A DNA stretch of 64,000 bases from JALONO01 sp038209965 (GTDB lineage Bacteria > Bacteroidota > Bacteroidia > Cytophagales > Thermoflexibacteraceae). Below, piece after piece: positions 8,482-16,336 of the stretch. How positions within the stretch are numbered: position 1 is the stretch's first letter; each line of letters begins with the position of its first letter. The notes below the pieces were generated by a model. It saw nothing but the letters and a program-made list of their open reading frames with translations. It was not told the DNA's origin and searched no databases. The stretch is taken from contig JBBQXF010000002.1 of NCBI GenBank assembly GCA_038209965.1, positions 1-64,000 on the forward strand, in the 5' to 3' direction. A program made the translations under genes and the position numbers.

Positions 8482-10659
8482 ATGAATCCAGCACCTCAAT
8501 TGTTGCGCTTTGCCAAGCTGCTTGCCCTCGGTGGCCTCATGTTGGCTTGTCAGCCCGCTGCCGAACAGCAATCCGCTGCCATGGCCACTTATACCCCCAA
8601 GACCCAAGCGGATTACCCGGCCCCACCCAAGGCCGCTGCCCAGCCCCAAGAATTTACCGAGCATGGCTACAAGCGGGCGGACAATTATTTTTGGCTCAAG
8701 GACAAGACCAAACCCGAAGTGATCAAATACTTGGAGGCCGAAAATGCCTATTGTGACACTGTCATGCGGCATACGGCTACGTTACAAGACTCCCTCTACC
8801 GTGAAATGCGGGGGCGGATCAAAGAAGAGGATCGATCGGTGCCCGTGCTCCAGAATGGCTACTATTATTACAGCCGGACCGAAAAAGACAAACAATATTC
8901 CACCCAGTACCGCCGCAAGGGCAGTATGGAGGCCCCGGAAGAACTGCTGATCGATGGCAACAAAATGGCCGAGGGCAAGTCCTACTTTGGCTTGGGGAAC
9001 ATGGAAGTGAGCAATACCAATTCGATCATGGGGTATTCCTACAATTATACCGGGTCTTATGTGGAATATGATCTGCACTTCCGCGATTTGGCTACCGGGC
9101 AAGAACTGGCCGATGTAATCAAAAATACCAGCGGTTTTGCCTTTGCCAATGACAGCAAAACCATTTTTTACACAGTACCCGACAAAGCGTTGCGCTCCTA
9201 CCGCCTTTATCGGCACGTACTGGGCACACCCATTGCCGAGGACAAGTTGCTCTATGAAGAAAAAGACGAGATGTTCCGCATTTATGTGGGCCGCACCAAG
9301 AGCAAAGCCTTCCTAGTGCTCTACATCGGGAGCAGTACCACGTCCGAAATGCGCATGTTGGATGCCAATCAGCCCAACGGCGATTTCAAGGTGTTTTCGC
9401 CCCGGCAAAAGGATACCGAATATTACATCGATCATCACCCCAGCAAGTTTTTTGTCCGCTATAAAGATCGCCAAAACCTCAATTACAAGGTGATGGAAGC
9501 CCCCCTCCAAGGCCACGAAGACCGGGCCAAGTGGAAAGATGCCATCCCGTATGACCCCAAAGTGCGCATTGAGGGCATTGATGTATATGAAAAATACATG
9601 GTGATATCGGCCCGGACCAATGGCCTGCTCGAGTTGCGGGTGCGGGATTTGGCCAGCGGGAAATCTGCCCCGATCAATTTTCCCGAACCAGTCTATTCGG
9701 TTTATAACGGCGGCAATCCCGAGTTTGGGGCCAGTGCGGTGCGCTACGTATATACTTCGCTCAACCGGCCCACCACCACCTACGAATACGACATGGTCAC
9801 CGGAAAAAGCAAAGTACTGAAAGTGAGTGAGATCCCCAGCGGCTTCAACCCCGACGATTACGAAGTGAAACGCCTTTTTGCCAAAGCGGCCGACGGGGTG
9901 GAGGTGCCCATTTCGCTGGTTTACAAAAAAGGGCTGAAGTTGGACGGAACCAACCCCGCTTATTTGTATTCTTATGGATCGTATGGTTCTTCTACCGATG
10001 CCAACTTCAACCGAAACATCTACAGCCTCATCAACCGGGGCTTTGTCTATGCGCTGGCCCACATCCGGGGCGGCAGCGACATGGGCGAGCAGTGGTACGA
10101 AGATGGCAAATTGATGAAAAAGAAGAACACCTTCACTGATTTTGTGGCCTGTGCTGATTTTTTGGTCAAAGAAAAATACACCTCGCCCGAAAAGCTGGCC
10201 ATTAACGGCGGCAGTGCCGGTGGTTTGCTCATGGGTGCGGTGATCAACTTGCGCCCCGATCTGTTCAAGGTGGTGGTGGCCGAAGTGCCCTTCGTCGATG
10301 TGATCAACACCATGCTGGATACGTCGCTCCCACTTACGGTGGGCGAGTATGAGGAATGGGGCAATCCCAATGAAAAAGCGGCTTATGACTACATGATGAC
10401 TTATTCGCCCTATGACAACCTCCAAAAGAAAAGTTATCCCAACATTCTGGCCACGGCCGGTATCAACGACAGCCAAGTGCTCTTTCATGAACCAGCCAAA
10501 TGGGTGGCCAAATTGCGGGAGGTGAAGACCGACCAAAACATCACCCTGCTCAAAACCAACATGGGAGCGGGCCACGGCGGGGCCTCGGGCCGGTTCGATT
10601 ACCTCAAAGACGAAGCCTTCCAGTATGCGTTCATCATGGATCGGATGGGCCTAAAATAG
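8482..10659 (+). CDS. prolyl oligopeptidase family (S9) lipoprotein
   Basis: 725 residues. The N-terminus is a lipoprotein-like signal (LGGLMLACQ, acylated Cys at about 23), so the mature enzyme is probably membrane-anchored in the periplasm or outer membrane. Residues about 50-440 form the seven-bladed propeller that gates substrate entry, and the C-terminal 270 form the alpha/beta-hydrolase domain. The catalytic Ser is in NGGSAGGLL, Asp in GINDSQV and His in GAGHGGASG, the standard S9A arrangement. Such enzymes cut after proline in short peptides. The length is normal for the family (about 700). The gene stands alone and is followed by a 25-bp perfect hairpin. Confidence 0.93.
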   Translation: MNPAPQLLRFAKLLALGGLMLACQPAAEQQSAAMATYTPKTQADYPAPPKAAAQPQEFTEHGYKRADNYFWLKDKTKPEVIKYLEAENAYCDTVMRHTATLQDSLYREMRGRIKEEDRSVPVLQNGYYYYSRTEKDKQYSTQYRRKGSMEAPEELLIDGNKMAEGKSYFGLGNMEVSNTNSIMGYSYNYTGSYVEYDLHFRDLATGQELADVIKNTSGFAFANDSKTIFYTVPDKALRSYRLYRHVLGTPIAEDKLLYEEKDEMFRIYVGRTKSKAFLVLYIGSSTTSEMRMLDANQPNGDFKVFSPRQKDTEYYIDHHPSKFFVRYKDRQNLNYKVMEAPLQGHEDRAKWKDAIPYDPKVRIEGIDVYEKYMVISARTNGLLELRVRDLASGKSAPINFPEPVYSVYNGGNPEFGASAVRYVYTSLNRPTTTYEYDMVTGKSKVLKVSEIPSGFNPDDYEVKRLFAKAADGVEVPISLVYKKGLKLDGTNPAYLYSYGSYGSSTDANFNRNIYSLINRGFVYALAHIRGGSDMGEQWYEDGKLMKKKNTFTDFVACADFLVKEKYTSPEKLAINGGSAGGLLMGAVINLRPDLFKVVVAEVPFVDVINTMLDTSLPLTVGEYEEWGNPNEKAAYDYMMTYSPYDNLQKKSYPNILATAGINDSQVLFHEPAKWVAKLREVKTDQNITLLKTNMGAGHGGASGRFDYLKDEAFQYAFIMDRMGLK

Positions 10660-10723
10660 GGGGATTGAACAATCCATTGCCAAATGTACCTGGCCAGTGG
10701 GATCTTATAAATTGCTAATTATT

Positions 10724-10778
10724 TCTACCTTTTCACCATTACTAAACCCCGAAGGTTTAGTAATGGTGAAAAGGTAGA
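10724..10778. terminator. 25-bp perfect hairpin between convergent genes
   Basis: Arms 10724-10748 and 10754-10778 are perfectly complementary over 25 bases with a CCGAA loop. It lies between the convergent S9 peptidase and MDR genes, so a bidirectional transcription barrier is likely, although no clear T-run follows on either side. Confidence 0.55.
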
Positions 10779-10869
10779 TCACTTGGCACCAAATAGCTGC
10801 CGGGTGCTTTTGTCCTTTCATTGCTCCGGCAACTGTTTTTCCATGCCCAAATTGGGGTTGAACTTTTTA

Positions 10870-11844
10870 CTAATTGTTCACAATCAATATCTTGCCGCTG
10901 CGGCCGGGGGTTTCTGCGTGGGCGACGGCCTCCACCGCTTTTTCCAATGGATAAGTGGCATCAACCGTCACTTTCAGTTCGCCCGAGGTCAACATGGACA
11001 GCACATCGGTGGCGGCTTGGGTACGGAGCGGCTTGTCGGCGGTGGCCAACCAATCGGTGAGCCAGAAGCCCCGCAGCGTGGTGGATCGGAAAATCATCAG
11101 CCCACTGTTTACGGGCATATCTTTGAGGCTCAACATCCCGTAGAGCAGCATTTGGCCTTTGTGGGCCAAGCACTGGAGGGCCAACGCGCCCAAATCGCCC
11201 CCCACTGCATCAAAACAGCAGGCGACCCCTTTTTTGTCGGTCAGTTCACGCACATATTTGGGCAGGGAACGTTTTTCGGTGTTCACTACCTCGGTGGCCC
11301 CGAGCGCTTTCAGTTGCTCCACTTGGTCATCGCGGCGCACCGTGCAAATGGTCTGGATACCTTTGCGGTGGGCAAATTGCACCACCAATTGGGCGAACGT
11401 GGATCCCCCGGCAGTGAGCAGCAACCAGTCGCCGGCCTGCAAGCCCGACTCGTGCAGCATGGCCCAGGCCGTGAGCGGGTTGACAAATACCTGCGCCCCA
11501 ATTTCAAAGGGCAAGTTTTCGGGCAGGGGCATCACCGCCCGCGCCGATACCACTACCTGCTCAGCCCAAGCACCGATGCCCGTAAAGCTCACGCGCGTCC
11601 CCACGGGAATGGTGACCCCTTCGCCCACGGACTCCACCACTCCGCTGCCCTCAAAACCCGCCCCGGAAGGCAACTGGGGCTTGATGCCATAACCACCCAA
11701 GATGAACGCTACATCCGAAGGGTTGACCGGACTGGCCTTGACCGAGATCCGAACTTCGCCCGCTTGCGGTTGGGGAATTTCAACTTCTTGCAACTGTAAT
11801 ACGTCGTTGTGTTTGCCGGGTTTTTCAAAAATAATTTTTTTCAT
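10870..11844 (-). CDS. MDR-family (zinc-type) NADPH-dependent oxidoreductase
   Basis: 324 residues of the medium-chain dehydrogenase/reductase superfamily. A GroES-like N-terminal domain (ISVKASPVNPSDVAFILG, GAGFEGSGVVESVG) precedes a Rossmann domain with LLTAGGSTFAQLVVQFA as nucleotide-binding turn. The catalytic-zinc cysteines of true alcohol dehydrogenases are absent, which fits quinone reductase or trans-2-enoyl-CoA reductase (MECR-like) activity; the substrate is not decided by the sequence. It starts at ATG 11844, with a minus-strand promoter element at 11930-11937. A second, distant relative is at 20950-21951. Confidence 0.85.
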   Translation of the reverse strand: MKKIIFEKPGKHNDVLQLQEVEIPQPQAGEVRISVKASPVNPSDVAFILGGYGIKPQLPSGAGFEGSGVVESVGEGVTIPVGTRVSFTGIGAWAEQVVVSARAVMPLPENLPFEIGAQVFVNPLTAWAMLHESGLQAGDWLLLTAGGSTFAQLVVQFAHRKGIQTICTVRRDDQVEQLKALGATEVVNTEKRSLPKYVRELTDKKGVACCFDAVGGDLGALALQCLAHKGQMLLYGMLSLKDMPVNSGLMIFRSTTLRGFWLTDWLATADKPLRTQAATDVLSMLTSGELKVTVDATYPLEKAVEAVAHAETPGRSGKILIVNN

Positions 11845-11929
11845 GGTGTTTAAAGGGATCGTGATGTGGTAGGCTAAAGGTGAACAAAAACAATAATTTG
11901 CCAGAAATATTAATCAATTCAAAACGGAG

Positions 11930-11937
11930 CAAAGATA
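11930..11937 (-). promoter_or_regulatory. -7 promoter element of the MDR gene
   Basis: CAAAGATA on the plus strand, i.e. TATCTTTG on the minus strand, lies 85 bases upstream of the ATG at 11844. It overlaps the gap between rlpA and the MDR gene, so the two are probably separate transcripts. Confidence 0.5.
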
Positions 11938-11942
11938 CAAGA

Positions 11943-12317
11943 TTATTTGCCCACCAATCTGATTTGGACCTCGGCCACGCCCTCGCGCACGATGCCCAAC
12001 TGCTCAGCGGCAGCCCGCGACAAATCGATGATCCGCCCCCGGCCAAACGGCCCGCGATCATTGACGCGAACCACCACCTTTTTTTTGGTTTTGGCGTGGA
12101 TTACTTCCACTTGCGAGCCAAAGGCCAAATGGGGATGGGCGGCGGTCAGGGCTGATTTGTCATAAAGTTCGCCGTTGGCGGTTTTGCGCCCGTGGAATTT
12201 ATCGCTATAATAACTGGCTTTGCCCTGTTGGAAAAAACCTGTTTCGGGCATACGACGGCAAGACCACAACCCGGCCAAGGCCAATAAAAAGCAATAGATC
12301 GCTACTTTCCTCGTCAT
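11943..12317 (-). CDS. rlpA: RlpA-like double-psi beta-barrel lipoprotein
   Basis: 124 residues. A lipoprotein signal (ALAGLWSC, Cys near 20) is followed by a complete RlpA double-psi beta-barrel: GKASYYSDKFHGRKTANGE at the start, then VRVNDRGPFGRGRIIDLS, which contains the conserved Asp and the N-D-R-G-P-F motif. RlpA proteins bind or cleave denuded glycan strands of peptidoglycan at the septum. This short form lacks the C-terminal SPOR domain that targets Escherichia coli RlpA to the septum, as is common in Bacteroidota. It is divergent from the methyltransferase gene at 12371, with 53 bases between them. Confidence 0.9.
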   Translation of the reverse strand: MTRKVAIYCFLLALAGLWSCRRMPETGFFQQGKASYYSDKFHGRKTANGELYDKSALTAAHPHLAFGSQVEVIHAKTKKKVVVRVNDRGPFGRGRIIDLSRAAAEQLGIVREGVAEVQIRLVGK

Positions 12318-12370
12318 TTTTTATCAAATTTGGTGTTAAATTCCCTTGTCCTGCTCCCAACGATGCCCGA

Positions 12371-13126
12371 ATGGCCAAAAATAGCTATTTCTGCTTTAAA
12401 CAATTCACCCTCCACCAAGATCGCTGCGCGATGAAAGTCAGTTCCGATGCCTGTTTGTTGGGGGCTTGGGTGGCCAGCCAACTGCAAGCGCTCCACGCCG
12501 GCCGGGTCTTTCGGGGGTTGGACATAGGGACGGGCACGGGGCTGCTGGCGCTGATGGTGGCCCAAGCAAACCCCGGGGCGCATTTGGCAGCGGTAGAAAT
12601 GGATGCCGCCGCCGCCACCCAGGCCCAAGAAAATGCCCAAGCCAGTCCTTGGTCAGATCGGGTAGTCGTCTGGCCGCTGGCCATTCAGGCCATGAACGCG
12701 CCCATCGATGGCCGATATGAAGCCATTGTGAGCAACCCCCCGTTTTTTAACCACAGCCTGAAATCAGAGAAAGGCCCGGCCCGCAATTTGGCCCGGCATA
12801 CCGACGCCCTGCCGTACCCCGACTTGTGGGCGGCGGTTGCCCGGCTGCTGGCCCCCACTGGCCGCTTTTACCTGTTGCTGCCGCTGCCCGAGGCCGAGGT
12901 TTTTGCGGCTCAAGCTGGTCAATATCAATTTGAGTTATTGGAAAAGTTATTGATCCAGGATTCCCCGGCCAAAAGTCCGCACCGGGTCGTGCTCACCTTT
13001 GGCCCGCACCAACAAGCAGCACCTTCGCCTGCCGATCAACCGGCAACCACAACGCTGGTGGTCAAGCAAGCCAATGGCACCTATTCCGATGCTTTTCGGG
13101 CATTGATGGGGCCGTTTTATGAATAG
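12371..13126 (+). CDS. trmN6: tRNA1(Val) (adenine(37)-N6)-methyltransferase
   Basis: 251 residues, a class I SAM methyltransferase. The SAM-binding loop reads DIGTGTGLLALM, motif II ends in VEMD, and the catalytic motif SNPPFF is of the N6-adenine type (NPPY/F). The N-terminal FTLHQDRCAMKVSSDACLLG pattern is characteristic of the TrmN6/YfiC family that methylates A37 of tRNA-Val. Length matches the family (about 240). Start ATG at 12371. The gene stands alone. Confidence 0.87.
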   Translation: MAKNSYFCFKQFTLHQDRCAMKVSSDACLLGAWVASQLQALHAGRVFRGLDIGTGTGLLALMVAQANPGAHLAAVEMDAAAATQAQENAQASPWSDRVVVWPLAIQAMNAPIDGRYEAIVSNPPFFNHSLKSEKGPARNLARHTDALPYPDLWAAVARLLAPTGRFYLLLPLPEAEVFAAQAGQYQFELLEKLLIQDSPAKSPHRVVLTFGPHQQAAPSPADQPATTTLVVKQANGTYSDAFRALMGPFYE

Positions 13127-13264
13127 CGGGTGGCGGGTTTAACTCCCCATTCCGGGTTTGGCGCCAAAACCGGGTAGTTGAAATGGCTGGGGTGTGGGCA
13201 AAGTTCCAGTGCAATGATTTTACGAAAAGTGCCAATTTAGCCAAAGACTAACACTGTAATAATT

Positions 13265-13711
13265 TCAGGGCATGTGTTTTAGCCGCTTTTCTAGGTGGGA
13301 CAGATCTGCACTAATATTGGTGGCCGAAAGGGTTTTAAATTCTACTACTCGCCCCTCTTTTAGATAAATGAGCGTTGGGAAGTCGCCAACTAACCCTAGT
13401 GCATGTGCCCGGTTATTTGCATCAATCACTATATTTTTGGTTCTCAATAAATCCCTTGACACCATAAATTGGATGGCTTTTTTCTGCTTTGCCGACAAGA
13501 TATAGGTTATTCCTTTGGGGGATTGGTTACCTTCCATAAACTTTAAAGCCCTGCTTTTGCAACCTGAACAACCCTCAAAAGGTATAATGAGACAGTAATG
13601 GGTGGTGATCTGAACGGAAAGCTCTTTTTGTATCAAAACAAACATCTCCCCAAAATTTGTATTTGGTTCGCAACTTGCTAAGAACAATACAAGCACAAGC
13701 TGTTTTTTCAT
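13265..13711 (-). CDS. small thioredoxin-like lipoprotein, coupled to DUF4221 gene
   Basis: 148 residues from ATG 13711; this ATG overlaps the upstream TGA as ATGA, so translation is probably coupled. The signal peptide ends in a lipobox (LFLASC, Cys 14), so the protein is membrane-anchored outside the cytoplasm. A Cys pair in EGCSGCKS (about residues 47-50) lies after a beta strand, and the later segment GLVGDFPTLIYLKEGRVVEF looks like the cis-Pro loop and following strands of a thioredoxin fold. I therefore infer a thiol-disulfide protein of the type often encoded beside DUF4221 or beta-propeller lipoproteins in Bacteroidota. The exact role is unknown. Confidence 0.65.
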   Translation of the reverse strand: MKKQLVLVLFLASCEPNTNFGEMFVLIQKELSVQITTHYCLIIPFEGCSGCKSRALKFMEGNQSPKGITYILSAKQKKAIQFMVSRDLLRTKNIVIDANNRAHALGLVGDFPTLIYLKEGRVVEFKTLSATNISADLSHLEKRLKHMP

Positions 13712-14911
13712 TCGCAATCGAGTTTATAAAGCGTGAAACTGAGCACATCTTCCCCGTCGTTGGGGTTTTTAAAATGGGCATTGGAAATAATTAGGCCATC
13801 TCTAGTGACCATAAAGTTCCTGAAATGTTGGTGCTCTTTTAATGGAGTTTCGCCCAAATAGTTAAACTCTTGATCGGCAATGATTATTGAGATGGGCTTG
13901 TCATCGTAATCGTTCTTTTGGCCAGTGTTTTCGTTGATCATGGCAATTCCGCCAATAAAAATGGAGCAGTAAACTTGTTGATAAGGGTCATAGAGCAGAT
14001 TTTGGTAACCAGCTATTTCAAAATTATTTTTCTCTCCTTTATTGCCCATCATTTGATTGAAACTTATATACGGGGTCAAGGTAATTGCTTCAGCCTGTTG
14101 CTTACTTTTAAGGGAGAAAATACTGGTTTTTCGACTGGGGATATCATACTGGTAAATGGTGGAAAGCATACCAAAACGGGCATTGATTTTATTCCCCACC
14201 AACGCAAGTCGGGGCCGACGCGATCCTAGGGGCGCTATTTTCCCCTTGAAGGCGGCTGGCAATTTCAAGTCATATTCCACCACTTTGCCACTGTGAATAT
14301 TTATTGCGGCCACGGTGCTAGTGCCCACCCCTTTTGAATCATCTTCTGGAACTGTCTTGGGGACAATTAGAAAGCTGTCCCGCATTGCGATTGGGGACAG
14401 GAGGGAGTGCCCAAATTCTTGACTTGGCACTAGGTCATCGATATTGGTTTTTTTAATCGGCGGCCTTCAGCATTGACGAGAAAAGTTGCCCGGAACTTCT
14501 GGATAAAATAAAAATGAAATCTAGGTTTTTCACATAAAAGTGCCGCAGATCCGGCACACCCTCGGGGCCTTTCTTCGCAAAGCGCACCCGTCTGGCCAGT
14601 TGCCGCTTATCCAGATCATAGAAATCAAGGCTATGCTGGTTGGCATTGGCAGTGACAAGATAATGAGCGGCCCCATCATCATAGTAAACAGGGTATAAAC
14701 TGTAATTTAGACTTGTCGAGTCAACGGGGATATCGATCACACCTGAAACTTTCAGCCCACAAGCTCGATTACTCACTTGGTTTTGTAGGTCAAAGAGTTG
14801 TTGAGCGTTCATCTAGCTCACCTCGGAAAAATTTAATTCCTTGGGTTTAGGTTCGCACGCAGCGACGTAAAGCAATAGGGCGGCGATTAATTTGGCATAA
14901 ATGGTTTTCAC
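13708..14911 (-). pseudogene. DUF4221 family lipoprotein gene with amber stop and frameshift
   Basis: Read on the minus strand from GTG 14911, the first 32 codons encode a lipoprotein signal (LIAALLLYVAAC then EPKPKE). An in-frame TAG at 14813-14815 follows, and the same frame then continues for 119 codons (14453-14812) with DUF4221-like content (FYDLDKRQLARRVRFAKKGPEG). It stops at 14453, while the rest (about 240 residues, to 13708) lies one base over. Removing one base within 14455-14466 joins the two halves smoothly (LKAAD then KKTNIDDL). The joined length, about 400 codons, is what I expect for a DUF4221 protein. A good promoter (14942-14972) remains. Either a decaying gene or sequence errors; two independent lesions favour decay. 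Confidence 0.75.
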
Positions 14912-14941
14912 ACGGGTTGCTTTATGTTGAGTTTGATTAGT

Positions 14942-14972
14942 CAAAAATATTTTGGCTTGCCCAATTACCAAA
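14942..14972 (-). promoter_or_regulatory. promoter of the DUF4221 pseudogene
   Basis: Minus-strand TTTG (plus 14969-14972) and TATTTTTG (plus 14942-14949) are 19 bases apart, a full Bacteroidota -33/-7 promoter, 31 bases before the GTG start at 14911. Confidence 0.6.
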
Positions 14973-15045
14973 GTACAATACAAAGTTGAGCATTTATTTG
15001 GTTGGTTTTTTAGTAATAAGTTACTAATTTTATAGTAAAATATTA

Positions 15046-15279
15046 CTATTTATTATCATCAGCCTTAGCTTTAACCGCCAATTGCAACAGTTCTTGGCAA
15101 GAACCCATCCCAAGTTTGGCTTTCAGATTTTCTTTGTGGTTTTTGATCATGTGCGGGCTGAGGCACAAAATGATGCCGATCGCCTTGTTGCTGGCTGTGC
15201 CGTTACCCGTGCCGGTGCCCATGATTTCAAATACTTTCTGCTCTTGAGGGGTCAAGATGATTTGCGGGTTGGTTTTCAT
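15046..15279 (-). CDS. minimal LuxR-type helix-turn-helix protein
   Basis: 77 residues from ATG 15279; the frame is open upstream to 15405, but those 42 residues resemble nothing and the ATG gives a compact DNA-binding domain. The pattern is that of the GerE/LuxR C-terminal domain: LTPQEQKVFEIM, then the turn helix (SNKAIGIILCLSPHMIKNH) and KENLKAKLGMGSCQELLQLAV. Between helix 1 and the HTH is an odd Gly/Thr-rich insert (GTGTGNGTA) where relatives usually have four or five residues such as xGLSN. There is no sensory or receiver domain, so it is either a stand-alone DNA-binding protein or the tail of a lost regulator. It lies divergently from mutM. Confidence 0.65.
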   Translation of the reverse strand: MKTNPQIILTPQEQKVFEIMGTGTGNGTASNKAIGIILCLSPHMIKNHKENLKAKLGMGSCQELLQLAVKAKADDNK

Positions 15280-15511
15280 GAAGGGTAGAAGTGAAGTGGC
15301 GGTGGAAAAATTGGCACGCAATTGTAAGACTGGCCCCATTGGCAGGTGGTAGCATTGTTTAGACAAATAAACGAAATAACGTGTACATTCACCAAATAAA
15401 TACACATATTTCCGATATTAAATAACCATTGACTTCTGTGAACACTTGGCCCAGTCAAACAAAAACTTGCCCCAGTGTGTTTGAGCACTGCCCACTTAAA
15501 CGGTTTGCACC

Positions 15512-16336
15512 ATGCCAGAACTGCCCGAAGTAGAGAGTTATCGCCGTTATTTTGATCAGACTGCGCACCAGCAAACCGTCAAAAAAGTGGAAATACTGGA
15601 TGCCAAAGTAGTTAAAATGGCCCCCGAAGCGCTGCAGCAAGCCGTGGAAGGGCAGGTGCTGGGCCAGTCGGATCGCATCGGGAAATACCTGTTCGTGCAT
15701 TTGGGCCAAAACGGGGTGTTGATGTTCCATTTCGGGATGACGGGCTCACTGGAGTATGTGGCCGATCAAGCCGAACTGCCCCGGTTTACGCGGGTGCGCT
15801 TCTGGTTGGCCAATGGGTTTAGTTTGGCGTTTGTCGATCCCCGCAAATTTGGCCGGATCGAGCTTGGGGCCAGCGTGGCTGAGTTTCAGCAGCGCAAAGC
15901 CCTTTCCACCGATGCACTCACGATTTCACTGGTAGAATTTGCCGCCCACTTGCGCCGGCGCCGCTCGCCGATCAAGTCTGTTTTGTTGGATCAGGGCGTG
16001 GCGGCCGGGGTGGGAAATTGGATTGCCGATGAAATTTTATTTCAGGCGATGGTGGATCCGTGGCAGCCGGCCGCCGAACTGTCGGCAGAAAAAGTGGCCC
16101 TCATGCACCAAAAAATGGGGACAATATTACAGATCGCGGTTGCCCAAGAGGCCTACTACCGCGATTTCCCCCCGTATTTCCTGATCCATTCCCGGGGCTG
16201 GACTGATCAGCCCATTGCGCCCTGCCCGAATTGTGGGGGCGAAATTGCCCACCAATATTTGGGGGGCCGGGCCACTTATCATTGTCCAGCTTGCCTTTCC
16301 CCCAGTTTGCGTTCGTCTTCTTCCTCGAGCAAATAA
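15512..16336 (+). CDS. mutM: Fpg/Nei family DNA-formamidopyrimidine glycosylase
   Basis: 274 residues. The invariant N-terminus MPELPEVE supplies the catalytic Pro2 and Glu3, and GKYLFVHL contains the catalytic lysine region. The void-filling loop and helix-two-turn-helix (GVGNWIADEILF) are present. The C-terminal zinc finger is complete: CPNC, 16 residues, CPAC with the GGR loop. It excises oxidised purines such as 8-oxoguanine in base excision repair. After the zinc finger there is a serine-rich tail (SPSLRSSSSSSK) longer than usual, and the last 58 bases overlap the convergent phytochrome gene, which may explain the tail. Confidence 0.93.
   Translation: MPELPEVESYRRYFDQTAHQQTVKKVEILDAKVVKMAPEALQQAVEGQVLGQSDRIGKYLFVHLGQNGVLMFHFGMTGSLEYVADQAELPRFTRVRFWLANGFSLAFVDPRKFGRIELGASVAEFQQRKALSTDALTISLVEFAAHLRRRRSPIKSVLLDQGVAAGVGNWIADEILFQAMVDPWQPAAELSAEKVALMHQKMGTILQIAVAQEAYYRDFPPYFLIHSRGWTDQPIAPCPNCGGEIAHQYLGGRATYHCPACLSPSLRSSSSSSK

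Noticed and set aside
9313..10575. 420-codon open frame on the minus strand
   Set aside because: It is antisense to the S9 peptidase, whose catalytic triad is intact; the antisense translation has no family features.
10783..11799. Long open frame of 338 codons on the plus strand opposite the MDR gene
   Set aside because: The minus strand carries a clear MDR enzyme with a good start and promoter; the plus-strand translation is His/Gln/Pro-rich with no fold.
14448..14469. A-AAA-AAC-like slippery heptamer as a programmed frameshift in the DUF4221 gene
   Set aside because: The heptamer comes after the TAA stop in the first frame and the required shift is +1, not -1; an upstream amber stop also exists, so decay or error is simpler.
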